Assembly: GCF_007993065.1 (NCBI RefSeq)
Contig: NZ_VOPL01000010.1
Location: 1-64,000 of the forward strand
DNA from: Paracoccus aurantiacus
GTDB taxonomy: Bacteria; Pseudomonadota; Alphaproteobacteria; Rhodobacterales; Rhodobacteraceae
Direction: 5' to 3'
Length of the DNA: 64,000 nt
This document shows positions 25,354-33,428 of the stretch, piece after piece. Under the pieces are notes generated by a model. The model did not search any database. It saw only the letters and a list, made by a program, of their open reading frames with translations, and was not told where the DNA came from. Positions within the stretch are counted from its first letter, which is position 1; each line of letters starts with the position of its first letter. Both the position numbers and the translations under genes were made by a program.

Positions 25354-26399
25354 TCCCCCAGCAGGTTCGCGGCGGGGTTATTGGTGATTTCGACATCGGC
25401 ATAATAGGCCTGTGCCTGGCCGGGATCGCGGTGCAGCGACAGCTGCATGGCGGCGGCGAGCGGCGCGCCATCCAGCGCCGCCTGCGTCAGGAATCCCGCG
25501 CGCAAACCGTGCGGGCTGGCAAAGTCCCGTGGATAGCCGGCCAGTTCCAGCCGATGGGCGACGATCTCACGGAACCCGCCCGGCGTCAGGCGACGTTTCA
25601 GCACCCGGTCGGCTTGGCTGACCGGACGGAAGAGCGGCCCACCGGTGATTCCGGCGGCCTCGATCCAGGCCAGCACCGAGCGTGCCGGAAACTCTTTCAG
25701 CGGCAGCCAGGGAGCCTGATCGGGCGTGGTAGTCTTGGTGTGCAAGAGGCGAATGCGGATCAGCCCGCGCTCCGCCATTGGCCGGGCGTCGATATCGTCG
25801 AGATTCAGCGCCGTGACCTCGGAGCGCCGGCGCCCGCCGCTGGCCCAGGCCAGCGCCAGGGCGGCGTGATCTCGCAGGTCGCGCCTCGCGCCGGTGCGGC
25901 AGGTCGCCAGCATCGCCCTCAGCACCTCGCGAGTGATCGGGTTTTCGGATTTGCGCTGGCGCGGCCGGGCCGCGGCCCGCCGCGCCTTGATGCGGGCTTC
26001 CTTGATCAGCGGCGCGTCAAAGGGAGAGCGAAGGTTCTTCATCCGGTGGAAGGCACGCCAGCTTGCGATGCGGCGATCCATTGTCGACGGGGCAGGGGCG
26101 GCGTATCCGCGCCTCAGTCCCGCGGTCACCAGGGCCTCGGCTGCCTCACGGGCCGGCCCGGTCGCATCGCGCAAATCCCGCGCATGATCGAGGATGAAGC
26201 GCAGCGCCACCGCTTCTTCCTCGGGCCAGGCGAGTGCGGCACCGAACGCAGCAGCCTTCCAGGCCCCGATATAGGCCAGATCCTGTTCATAGGCGCGGAG
26301 CGTGTTCTCGGCCGTGCCCCGGCGGAAGAGATCCGTCAGCGCGTCCTGGTCGGCGGGCGTGAGCGACGACGGGAGGGGCAGGGGTTGAAGTTGTGACAT
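25350..26399 (-). CDS. Tyrosine recombinase/integrase
   Basis: 349 residues from ATG 26399. The SAM-like N-terminal domain shows LFRRGTAENTLRAYEQDLAYIGAWK; the catalytic domain has SGGRRRSEVTALNLDDID (first Arg), HTKTT (Lys region), SPHGLRAGFLTQAALDG (H-x-x-R) and the nucleophile region PGQAQAYYADVE. The architecture resembles plasmid- or transposon-borne XerD-like integrases. A longer frame upstream of 26399 overlaps the divergent antitoxin gene and is not believed. It is divergent from the VapBC pair with a 41-bp gap. Confidence 0.88.
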   Translation of the reverse strand: MSQLQPLPLPSSLTPADQDALTDLFRRGTAENTLRAYEQDLAYIGAWKAAAFGAALAWPEEEAVALRFILDHARDLRDATGPAREAAEALVTAGLRRGYAAPAPSTMDRRIASWRAFHRMKNLRSPFDAPLIKEARIKARRAAARPRQRKSENPITREVLRAMLATCRTGARRDLRDHAALALAWASGGRRRSEVTALNLDDIDARPMAERGLIRIRLLHTKTTTPDQAPWLPLKEFPARSVLAWIEAAGITGGPLFRPVSQADRVLKRRLTPGGFREIVAHRLELAGYPRDFASPHGLRAGFLTQAALDGAPLAAAMQLSLHRDPGQAQAYYADVEITNNPAANLLGD

Positions 26400-26440
26400 C
26401 AGGTTGCTATCATTGATAACGGATTGATGGAGAACGAGCC

Positions 26441-26677
26441 ATGGCACAGCTGATCGTGCGGGATGTCGACGAGACCACGGCGCAGGCCCTGCGGCTGCGG
26501 GCGGCAGCCAATGGCCGCTCGGTCGAGGCCGAACACCGGATGCTCTTGCGCGAGGTGCTGGGCACGCCCGGCCAGTCCGAGGACTTCGCAGCGGCGGCGG
26601 CCCGGTTGCGGGCCCGCCTCGATCGCGGCACCGACAGCGCCGCGCTGGTGCGCGCGGGACGGGACGCGCGCGCGTGA
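26441..26677 (+). CDS. FitA/VapB-type antitoxin
   Basis: 78 residues. AQLIVRDVDETTAQALRLRAAANGRSVEAEHRMLLREVL is the ribbon-helix-helix DNA-binding part typical of FitA-like antitoxins, followed by an Ala/Arg-rich toxin-binding tail. Its last codons overlap the toxin start by 4 bp (GTGA). The 41-bp gap to the divergent recombinase probably contains the shared promoter/operator. Confidence 0.82.
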   Translation: MAQLIVRDVDETTAQALRLRAAANGRSVEAEHRMLLREVLGTPGQSEDFAAAAARLRARLDRGTDSAALVRAGRDARA

Positions 26678-27132
26678 GCGTCGCCGTCGCCGGGCCAAGC
26701 TCCGGACCCTGTGTGGTCGATGCCAGCACCGCGCTGAAATGGGTCCTGCAGGAAGACGGCAGTGAAGCTGCCGTCACGCTGCTCGACGGACGGCCACTTT
26801 ATGCCCCGGCTCTGATCTACATCGAGGTCGCGAATGCGCTGTGGTCGGCCGTACGGCGGCAGCGACTGCTGCCGGAAGAGGCGGCCGATGCCCTCGACCT
26901 GATCACCCGGGCGCCGCTGCGCCAGGGAGCAGAGGATGCCTCGCTGGCACAGCGGGCGCTGCAGCTGTCGCTGCTCCTGGATCATCCGGTCTATGACTGC
27001 AGCTATCTCGCCCTGGCGATGCGGCACAAGGTGCCTGTGGTGACCGCGGATCGCCGCTTTGTCCGGGCCGCGGCGGCGGTACCCGAGGCCGCGGCCTTCG
27101 TTCGCCAGTTGGGCGATTCTGCGGCGCATTGA
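26674..27132 (+). CDS. PIN-domain toxin (FitB/VapC-like)
   Basis: 152 residues from GTG 26674. PIN acidic residues: CVVDASTALKWVLQE, LIYIEVANALWSAV, VYDCSYLALAMRHKVPVVTADRRFV. All four expected acidic positions are present, so an RNase is likely. About 13 extra N-terminal residues precede the domain. It is the second complete toxin-antitoxin pair within 10 kb, unrelated in sequence to the first. Confidence 0.85.
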   Translation: MSVAVAGPSSGPCVVDASTALKWVLQEDGSEAAVTLLDGRPLYAPALIYIEVANALWSAVRRQRLLPEEAADALDLITRAPLRQGAEDASLAQRALQLSLLLDHPVYDCSYLALAMRHKVPVVTADRRFVRAAAAVPEAAAFVRQLGDSAAH

Positions 27133-27189
27133 GGCTCTCCCTGACCGGTTTCCCCTCCCATGATAGCGGAATGTTAGTCCTTCTTCAAC

Positions 27190-27218
27190 ACTATCGATAA
27201 TGGCATCTTATCGACAGT
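27190..27218. promoter_or_regulatory. Inverted repeat upstream of the HTH gene
   Basis: ACTATCGATAA (27190-27200) and TTATCGACAGT (27208-27218) are complementary in 10 of 11 positions with a 7-bp spacer. The site lies 58 bp before the HTH-protein gene, a good place for an autoregulatory operator. Confidence 0.5.
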
Positions 27219-27275
27219 AATTACGACATCAGAGACATACTTCAGTGATCCGCATTTATCATCTATTCTGCGGAT

Positions 27276-28292
27276 ATGAGCGATTTGGACGAATACTGGT
27301 TTGATCCATTGTACGATGCTGATCCGGCCGATCCGCCCCTGCCGCGGGCGGATCGGCGCGCTTTGCTCGATCCCGCTGCCTGGCGCGCGGCCGAGGCGGC
27401 TTGCGCCGTGGACCTGGCGCGGGCCGCGCAGGCCATCGGCCGGTTGGACGGGCTGCTGGCAAGTCTGGACGAAAAAACGCGCCGCGGTCTGATTGCCCGG
27501 CTGGCATTCAGTGAGGTCGTGTCCATGCTCTGGGCCGCGGGGACACCGATCCCGCAAGACGTGCTGATCCGCGACCTGGCCGATGCGCCGTCCTCGGTCG
27601 ACCTGGAAGCGCTGGCTCTGGCCCGGTGGGCCATCGGGCGGTTGCAGGGCAGGGGGCGTCTGGAGGCGTTGCGGGATTTCCTCGGGCTGCACCGGGGGGG
27701 GCAGGGGCGGGGCGACAGCGACCTGCTGCGCCCGACCGGAGCCGATTTTGACTCCGAGACCGAGGGGTTTGCGGCGGGACTTGCCGCACTGGAGGGGTGC
27801 CATGCGATCACCCGGTCAGCGTTCGGATGCCGGCTCTGGCGGCTTACCGATCTGTCGCCGGACGGGCACCAGCTGGAAGCGATGTGCTGGGCGGCACGGG
27901 CCATGGCGGACAGCGCGGGGCCGCTGGTGATGGTGCCGATGGGACAGGCCGGGCGGCGAGTTTGGACGATAGGTGGTGATGCGGAAGAATTTCTGAGGGC
28001 GTGGTGCGGGGCCATTGCGGCCGGCTGCGAGGCGGGGTTCCGCGTGATCCGGCAGCTGATGGACTGGGCAGATCGGGCCAGGCGGACGACGGCGCGGATC
28101 AAGGGCAGCAATGCGGAATTGGTGATCGATGCGCTGGTGGTGCATCCAGTGGTTTCCGCCGCTGCGCTGGAAGCCGAAGCGGCGATCAGCCGCGATACCG
28201 CCGAGCGGCTGCTGGCGCGCTTGCAGGGACTAGGGCTGCTGCGCGAGATCACGGGCGGAACGCGGTTCCGGCTGTGGACGGCGGTGCTGTGA
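27276..28292 (+). CDS. DUF1612/HTH-like DNA-binding protein
   Basis: 338 residues. The segment ARAAQAIGRLDGLLASLDEKTRRGLIARLAFSEVVSMLWAAG resembles the N-terminal part of the DUF1612 plus C-terminal-HTH proteins found on rhizobial and Paracoccus plasmids. The C-terminal 75 residues (IDALVVHPVVSAAALEAEAA, ISRDTAERLLARLQGLGLLREITG) form a winged-helix-like unit. The family's role is unknown; DNA-binding regulation is inferred. A palindrome lies just upstream. The stop overlaps a Hint-domain remnant. Family assignment is moderate. Confidence 0.55.
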   Translation: MSDLDEYWFDPLYDADPADPPLPRADRRALLDPAAWRAAEAACAVDLARAAQAIGRLDGLLASLDEKTRRGLIARLAFSEVVSMLWAAGTPIPQDVLIRDLADAPSSVDLEALALARWAIGRLQGRGRLEALRDFLGLHRGGQGRGDSDLLRPTGADFDSETEGFAAGLAALEGCHAITRSAFGCRLWRLTDLSPDGHQLEAMCWAARAMADSAGPLVMVPMGQAGRRVWTIGGDAEEFLRAWCGAIAAGCEAGFRVIRQLMDWADRARRTTARIKGSNAELVIDALVVHPVVSAAALEAEAAISRDTAERLLARLQGLGLLREITGGTRFRLWTAVL

Positions 28293-28702
28293 CCACGAGC
28301 CCGGCCGTCGTCTCGCCCCAGCACCGGATCCTGGTGCGCTCGCGCATCGCCCGGACCATGTTCGGTGCGGACGAGGTGCTGGTTGCCGCCAAGCAGCTGT
28401 GCCAGATCGAGGGCATCGACGTGGCGCAGGATCTGGACGAGGTGACCTATGTCCATTTTCTCTTCGATACCCACCAGACCGTCCTGGCCAATGGCGCGGA
28501 AACGGAATCGCTCTTCACCGGCGACGAGGCGCTGAAATCGGTTGGTCCGGCGGCGTTGGAGGAGATCTTCACGATATTCCCTGAACTTCGAGCTCCTGAG
28601 CATGCTCATGTCCCGGCGCGGGAACTGGTCTCGGGCGGGCAGGGCCGCAAGCTGGCGATGCGTCACCTGCAGAACCGTAAGCCGCTGGTGGGAGAGGTCT
28701 GA
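28289..28702 (+). pseudogene. Hint-domain protein, C-terminal fragment
   Basis: From about 28,310 the frame reads SPQHRILVRSRIARTMFGAD, VLVAAKQL, VTYVHFLFDTHQTVLANGAETESLF, TGDEALKSVGPAALEEI and FPEL. This is the second half of the Hint (Hedgehog/intein-like) domain proteins common in Rhodobacterales. The catalytic N-terminal Cys block and any preceding domains are missing. A GTG at 28289 overlapping the HTH gene stop could still allow translation, but the protein would be only a fragment. Confidence 0.75.
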
Positions 28703-29129
28703 GGAGAGGGCTAGACTGTGTGACCAGTCGCAAGGCGGTGGAGGACGTCTCACGGCCCGGGCGTGATCTCGGCAGAGAATTTGGCCCCGGAGTCTGCGAA
28801 CAGACGCGGGGGCTAACTGGCCGCGCGGTGATTGCAGGAACCGGGAAACCGAACTTTTGGGTAGCCGTTGCCTGGCCCCGGCAAACCTTTCCACGTCCAA
28901 TGTCAGGCATCTGCTACTCACAACCGCCCAACTGGACCGTTGAAAACAAAAATGCCCCGCCAAAACAGGCGGGGCATACTCTTTCCTCGGGGGGGGGACA
29001 GAACTATATCGCCACAATATGGCTTCGATAACAGCTTAGGTAAACTTACCTGTCTGGACAGGCCATGTGTCAATTTGCCTCGTCTCGTCTGTTGAGGTTT
29101 ACCGCGTCGCGCACCTGTATTCTACCGGA
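28703..29129. other. Intergenic with one terminator
   Basis: 427 bp without a convincing gene. It contains the hairpin listed at 28942-28977 and a G9 run at about 28,990. Short frames on both strands show no motifs. Confidence 0.5.
28942..28977 (-). terminator. Rho-independent terminator (minus strand)
   Basis: ATGCCCCGCC (28952-28961) and GGCGGGGCAT (28968-28977) form a perfect 10-bp stem with loop AAAACA. On the minus strand it is followed by TTTTGTTTTC (28942-28951), a typical U-tract. It would end transcription of the minus-strand gene at 29,130-29,618. Confidence 0.8.
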
Positions 29130-29618
29130 TCATAGACGCGGATCGACAAGGACGACGAGCCCGTTACCTGCCATGCCCGAAGCGGCCGCAGAAACCGGTC
29201 TTAACCGTGGCGAGATTTTCGTGGCTCTTGCCCGCCATCGCTCTCTGGGCCAGCCTGAACTTGCCGCGCGGGCCAAGCCCGCCTCTGGCGAGGCGGTCAC
29301 ACCGCAGGCGACGAAATAGGCTCGCAGTTCGTCATCGCTTGCCAGCGCCGCCCAGTTTTCCGCCTCTTGGTCTACGCCGCTAGAATCAGGCGCAGGCTCT
29401 CCGGCGCAAATGTCTTCCAGCACCGCCGACAGGATGAACCGCAGATCACCTTCCGGGCAATCGGCGATGGCGACGACCAGCCGTTCAAACATCGTCATCC
29501 TCCGCTGCCTCTCGGCGGGCTGCTGACGCGCCAGCGTCATCTGTCGGCCGCGCAGCGAGTTCCATGGTCGCCCGAGCGTGCGCGTGAGTTCGGCGATTGT
29601 TGCGCCACTCAGATCCAT
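29130..29618 (-). CDS. Hypothetical protein, probably 5'-truncated
   Basis: From ATG 29618 about 162 codons; similarity to a regular protein seems to begin slightly upstream (VWRFSPVEDATILAMDLSGA, TIAELTRTLGRPWNSLRGR), which looks like a SANT/Myb-like or HTH repeat. The centre (FERLVVAIADCPEGDLRFIL, EDICAGEPAPD) and tail have no known motif. The frame runs upstream into IS21 sequence at about 29,740, so the original N-terminus is probably lost. A terminator lies about 150 bp downstream. Family not recognised. Confidence 0.4.
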   Translation of the reverse strand: MDLSGATIAELTRTLGRPWNSLRGRQMTLARQQPAERQRRMTMFERLVVAIADCPEGDLRFILSAVLEDICAGEPAPDSSGVDQEAENWAALASDDELRAYFVACGVTASPEAGLARAASSGWPRERWRARATKISPRLRPVSAAASGMAGNGLVVLVDPRL

Positions 29619-29739
29619 CGCGAGGATTGTGGCATCCTCGACCGGGGAAAACCGCCAGACGCTAACAGGTTGCTGAAATAGTCGCCCCTCGACGCGGTTT
29701 GAAGAACATGATTTGTCGATTTCCACCAAGAAGTGAGCC

Positions 29740-30490
29740 GGATACGAGAACATGCGCACGGCGGTGGACCGTGTCGGCCGCGGCAGAGAGCGGCAGGTCA
29801 ACATCCGCTTCCTCGCCATGGCCAACCACTATGTCTTCGAGCAGGAGTTTTGCTATCCGGCCGCAGGCTGGGGCGAGCCATCGTGGCGCCATCGGTTCAA
29901 GCCCGATGGCGAGCGGACAGGTCGACAAGAACGTGCAGGACTCCCGCCGCCAAGTCTTGCAGGGGATGCCGGGCTTTTGCGACCTTGCCACGATGAACGC
30001 CTGGCTGGAGCAGCGCTGCCTGAAGGTGTGGCAAGAGACCCCGCACGGCACGCTGCCGGGCACCATCGCCGATGTCTGGGCCGAGGAGCGGGCCGCACTG
30101 ATGCCCCTGCCGCCCGCCTTTGACGGATTCATCGAACCCAGCAGCGCGTCTCGCCCACCTGCCTGATCAGCTTCGAGCGCAATCGCTACAGCGTGCCGGC
30201 GTCTTTCGCAAACCGGCCTGTCAGCCTGCGGATCTATCCGGACCGGCTGGTCGTGGCGGCCGAGGGCAACATCCTGTGCGAGCATCGCCGCGTGTTCCAG
30301 GGCAATCACCAGGTGCCGCCGCGGACCATCTATGACTGGCGGCACTATCTTGCCGTTCTTCAGCGCAAGCCCGGTGCATTGCGCAATGGCGCGACCTTTG
30401 CCGAGTTCCCGCCTGCCTTCCGGCAACTGCAGGAGCAGATGCTCCGCAAGCCCGGCGGTGATCGCGAGATGGTCGATGTCCTCGCCCTGG
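29740..30490 (+). pseudogene. IS21-family IstA transposase, degraded
   Basis: Three frames together give an IstA C-terminal half: YENMRTAVDRVGRGRERQV, FEQEFCYPAAGW; then QVDKNVQDSRRQVLQGMPGF, WAEERAALMPLPPAFDGFIE; then RVSPTCLISFERNRYSVPAS and PPAFRQLQEQMLRKPGGDREMVDVLALV. Frameshifts lie near 29,872-29,913 (replaced by a hairpin-forming stretch) and near 30,140. No istB is present. The right end abuts the Crp-like gene fragment, which it truncates. Another IS21-type end occurs at 51,380-51,451. Confidence 0.85.
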
Positions 30491-30500
30491 TTCCCCGCCA

Positions 30501-30749
30501 CGCCGTGGTCAACACGCAGCTTTCCCCTGCGTGAACCCGATAGAGCACGATCTCTCGCCCATTCTCAGTGATCTGCTGCACGCGGACCCGGCCCTCCAAC
30601 AGCAAGAGCAGATTCTCGGGCGGGTGCCCAGGGCCGAAGATGACCATGCCGCTCGGCAGTTGGACAACCTTTGCCGCCGCAATCAGACGGTCCCGAAGTG
30701 ATGCCTCAAGGGTCGTAAGACCGGGAAAACGGTCAAGCCAAGGGGTCAT
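30501..30749 (-). pseudogene. Crp/Fnr-family regulator, N-terminal fragment
   Basis: 83 codons from ATG 30749: a cyclic-nucleotide-binding-like fold with LPSGMVIFGPGHPPENLLLLLEGRVRV and GREIVLYRVHAGESCVLTTA. After this the frame enters the IS21 remnant; the HTH domain is missing. Its start overlaps the Rrf2-family gene (ATGA), so it was the second gene of a regulator operon next to peroxiredoxin and bd-oxidase genes. Loss of this regulator may alter control of those genes (inference). Confidence 0.8.
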
Positions 30750-31207
30750 CGTGGCGCGTCCTGTGGCAAGGCCAAGGCATCGTCGATACGGCCCATCAAT
30801 GCCCCCTTGTTGGCCGCGATGTCGGCAATCGTCAGATCGTCGAGGACTGCCATGAAGGCGCGTGTTGCCTCCTGAAACGCACGTGACAAGCGGCAGACGC
30901 CGATCAGAGGGCAGGTGTTGGTGTCGGGGTTGAAGCACTCGACGATGTCCAGATCACCCTCGGTCAGGCGCACGACATCACCCACGCGAATTTCTGTCGC
31001 AGGGCGGGCAAGCTGGAACCCGCCACCCCGGCCCCGTTTCGTCACGAGATACCCTTCGCGGCCAAGTTCGTGCACAGCCTTGACGATGTTCGGTTTTTTC
31101 AGCCCGTGTATCTTCACAACTTCCTCGATCCTGACCAAATCCGGCTCTTTCAATGCAGCGAGCTGCAAGGTGCGAAGGGCGTAGTTCGTGTAAGCCGTCA
31201 GCCGCAT
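30746..31207 (-). CDS. Rrf2-family Fe-S transcriptional regulator
   Basis: 153 residues. MRLTAYTNYALRTLQLAALKE, EEVVKIHGLKKPNIVKAVHELGREGYLVTKRGRGGGFQLARP is the Rrf2 winged-helix domain. Three cysteines in ECFNPDTNTCPLIGVCRL (near 95-110) would bind an Fe-S cluster as in NsrR/IscR. The subgroup is closest to NsrR-like nitric-oxide or redox sensors, by eye. I chose ATG 31207; 31228 adds seven unlikely residues. It is divergent from the peroxiredoxin/bd-oxidase operon, with an imperfect palindrome in between as the likely operator. Confidence 0.88.
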   Translation of the reverse strand: MRLTAYTNYALRTLQLAALKEPDLVRIEEVVKIHGLKKPNIVKAVHELGREGYLVTKRGRGGGFQLARPATEIRVGDVVRLTEGDLDIVECFNPDTNTCPLIGVCRLSRAFQEATRAFMAVLDDLTIADIAANKGALMGRIDDALALPQDAPR

Positions 31208-31220
31208 TTTTCTCCCAAAG

Positions 31221-31256
31221 ACATACACTTAATATTGCTTTATTTGAAGTATATGT
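31221..31256. promoter_or_regulatory. Putative Rrf2-regulator operator
   Basis: ACATACACTT (31221-31230) and AAGTATATGT (31247-31256) form an imperfect inverted repeat (9 of 10) with a 16-bp AT-rich centre, in the divergent promoter region between the Rrf2 gene and the peroxiredoxin operon. Position and AT-richness fit an NsrR/IscR-type operator. Confidence 0.55.
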
Positions 31257-31292
31257 TATCTACCCCATAAAGCAATGAAATTGGAGCGACTC

Positions 31293-31934
31293 ATGGGCGT
31301 CAGGATCGGCGAAACCGCCCCCGACTTTGAAGCGGATACGACAACCGGTCCGATCAGGTTCCATGATTGGGCGGGCGGCGACTGGGTATTCTTCTTCAGC
31401 CACCCGGCGGATTTCACGCCGGTCTGCACGACCGAGATGGGGCGCACCGCGCAACTGGCCGATCAGTTTGCCGCGCGCAACGTGAAGCCCCTTGGTCTCA
31501 GCACCGACGATGTGGACGAACACCTGAAATGGGTCGAGGACGTCAATGAGACACAGTCCACGACCCTGACCTTCCCCATCGTCGCGGACCCCGACCTGAA
31601 GATCGCGAAACTCTACGAGATGATCCATCCTGCCCAGAGCGAGACGGAGGCGGTTCGCTCCGTCTTCATCATCGACCCGGAAAAGAGGGTCCGCTTGACG
31701 ATGACCTATCCGATGAGCGTTGGGCGCAATTTCGATGAGATTCTGCGCGTCATTGACGCCTTGCAGGCCGGCGATCGCAACCGCATCGCGACGCCCGCCG
31801 ACTGGTGGCCGGGCGGGGATGTCATCATCCCGCCGTCCATTCCCGACGATGAGGCAAAGACCCTGTTCCCGCAGGGCTGGACCACGATCAAACCCTATCT
31901 CCGCACCACCCGGATCGAGAGCGCAAAAGATTAA
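31293..31934 (+). CDS. 1-Cys peroxiredoxin (Prx6/AhpC-TSA family)
   Basis: 213 residues. The peroxidatic motif is HPADFTPVCTTEMG (Thr-x2-Cys) near residue 42. MGVRIGETAPDFEAD starts the thioredoxin fold, and FIIDPEKRVRLTMTYPMSVGRNFDEILRVIDAL plus PADWWPGGDVIIPPSI are characteristic of the long-tailed Prx6 group. It reduces peroxides in the cytoplasm. ATG 31293 has GGAG nearby; an ATG at 31275 would add six residues without an SD. It lies 42 bp before the bd-oxidase genes, probably in one redox-stress operon controlled by the Rrf2 regulator. Confidence 0.93.
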   Translation: MGVRIGETAPDFEADTTTGPIRFHDWAGGDWVFFFSHPADFTPVCTTEMGRTAQLADQFAARNVKPLGLSTDDVDEHLKWVEDVNETQSTTLTFPIVADPDLKIAKLYEMIHPAQSETEAVRSVFIIDPEKRVRLTMTYPMSVGRNFDEILRVIDALQAGDRNRIATPADWWPGGDVIIPPSIPDDEAKTLFPQGWTTIKPYLRTTRIESAKD

Positions 31935-31976
31935 CGACATGACCGGCCCCGCCGCCTGAACTGAAAAGGCACCCCC

Positions 31977-33425
31977 ATGCTTGAATCCTTCGACGCTGTT
32001 CTCCTCGCCCGCATCCAGTTCGCATTCACGGTGAGCTTCCACTTCCTGTTTCCGGCCTTCACCATCGGGCTGGCGAGCTATCTGGCGGTGCTGAACAGCC
32101 TGTGGCTCTGGACGAAGGATCACAAGTATCTCGATCTGTTCCGCTACTGGGTGAAAATCTTTGCGCTGGCCTTCGCAATGGGCGTCGTGTCAGGCATCGT
32201 CATGTCCTACCAGTTCGGCACCAACTGGTCGGTCTTCTCGGATCGCGCGGGACCGGTGATCGGCGCGCCTATGGCCTATGAGGTGCTCAGCGCGTTTTTC
32301 CTCGAAGCCGGATTCCTAGGCATCATGCTCTTCGGGCGCGAACGGGTCGGACCGGGGCTACACATGGTCGCCACAGCGATGGTGGCCCTCGGCACCTTCT
32401 TCTCGGCCTTCTGGATTTTGTCCGTCAACAGTTGGATGCAGACGCCTGCGGGCTACTCCATCGACCCGGACACCGGCCAATTCCTGCCGGAGAACTTCTG
32501 GGAGATCATCTTCAACCCGTCTTTCCCCTATCGCCTGATGCACACGGTGACGGCGGCCTATCTGACCACGGCTTTCATCGTTGGCGGTGTGGCGGCATAC
32601 CACCTGCTGCGCCGCCGGCGCAGACGTGAGCAACCGTCCGAAGCCACGAAAACCATGTTCTCGATGGCGATGTGGATGGCCGCCATTGTCGCGCCCGTGC
32701 AAATCTTCCTCGGCGATCTGCACGGCCTCAACACGCTGGAGCACCAATCGGTCAAGGTGATGGCGATGGAGGGGCACTATGAGTCTCATCCCAATGGCGC
32801 GCCGCTTTACCTTTTCGGTATTCCCAACGACGAGACACAAACGCTGGACTATGCCATAGGCATTCCGAACCTCAGCTCGTTGATCCTGAAACACCATTGG
32901 GATGCACCGCTGGACGGGCTCGACACGATCCCGGACGAGGATCAACCGCCGGTGGGCATCGTCTTCTGGTCTTTCCGCATCATGGTGGCCCTTGGTTTTG
33001 CGATGATGGGGGTCGGTCTCTGGTCGCTCTGGGCGCGGTGGCGGGGGCGGCTGTTCGAAGCCCCGTGGCTGCACCGCGCGGCGCTGGCGATGTCGCCATC
33101 GGGCCTCATCGCGGTGCTGGCCGGGTGGGTCACGACCGAGGTGGGCCGCCAGCCCTATACGGTATATGGCCTGCTGCGCACGTCCGAAAGCGCGGCCCCG
33201 CTGGATGCCGCCGCTGTAGGTACGTCACTCGTGGCGTTCATCGTGATCTATTTTGCCGTCTTCGGCGCGGGCACATTCTACATTCTGCGCCTGATGGGTC
33301 ATCCGCCTGTCTTCGGCGAGCCAAAACTGGGTGAAGTCGTCAAGGGTCCGATCCGCACCGCGGGCATCACCCCCGCCCCGGAAGAAGCCGTGCGTCGCCC
33401 CAATGCCGTAAATCCGGGAGAATGA
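31977..33425 (+). CDS. cydA: Cytochrome bd-type (cyanide-insensitive) quinol oxidase subunit I
   Basis: 482 residues with about nine membrane helices. The N-terminal haem-ligand region is RIQFAFTVSFHFLFPAFTIG; GRQPYTVYGLLRT and VKVMAMEGHYE are strongly conserved in subunit I. The quinol loop between helices 6 and 7 is short, the pattern of the CIO/bd-II-like branch. The enzyme oxidises quinol and reduces oxygen to water in the cytoplasmic membrane. It works with cydB (3 bp downstream) and a DUF2474 mini-subunit. Co-transcription with a peroxiredoxin suggests use under oxidative or nitrosative stress. Confidence 0.95.
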   Translation: MLESFDAVLLARIQFAFTVSFHFLFPAFTIGLASYLAVLNSLWLWTKDHKYLDLFRYWVKIFALAFAMGVVSGIVMSYQFGTNWSVFSDRAGPVIGAPMAYEVLSAFFLEAGFLGIMLFGRERVGPGLHMVATAMVALGTFFSAFWILSVNSWMQTPAGYSIDPDTGQFLPENFWEIIFNPSFPYRLMHTVTAAYLTTAFIVGGVAAYHLLRRRRRREQPSEATKTMFSMAMWMAAIVAPVQIFLGDLHGLNTLEHQSVKVMAMEGHYESHPNGAPLYLFGIPNDETQTLDYAIGIPNLSSLILKHHWDAPLDGLDTIPDEDQPPVGIVFWSFRIMVALGFAMMGVGLWSLWARWRGRLFEAPWLHRAALAMSPSGLIAVLAGWVTTEVGRQPYTVYGLLRTSESAAPLDAAAVGTSLVAFIVIYFAVFGAGTFYILRLMGHPPVFGEPKLGEVVKGPIRTAGITPAPEEAVRRPNAVNPGE

Positions 33426-33428
33426 TCC

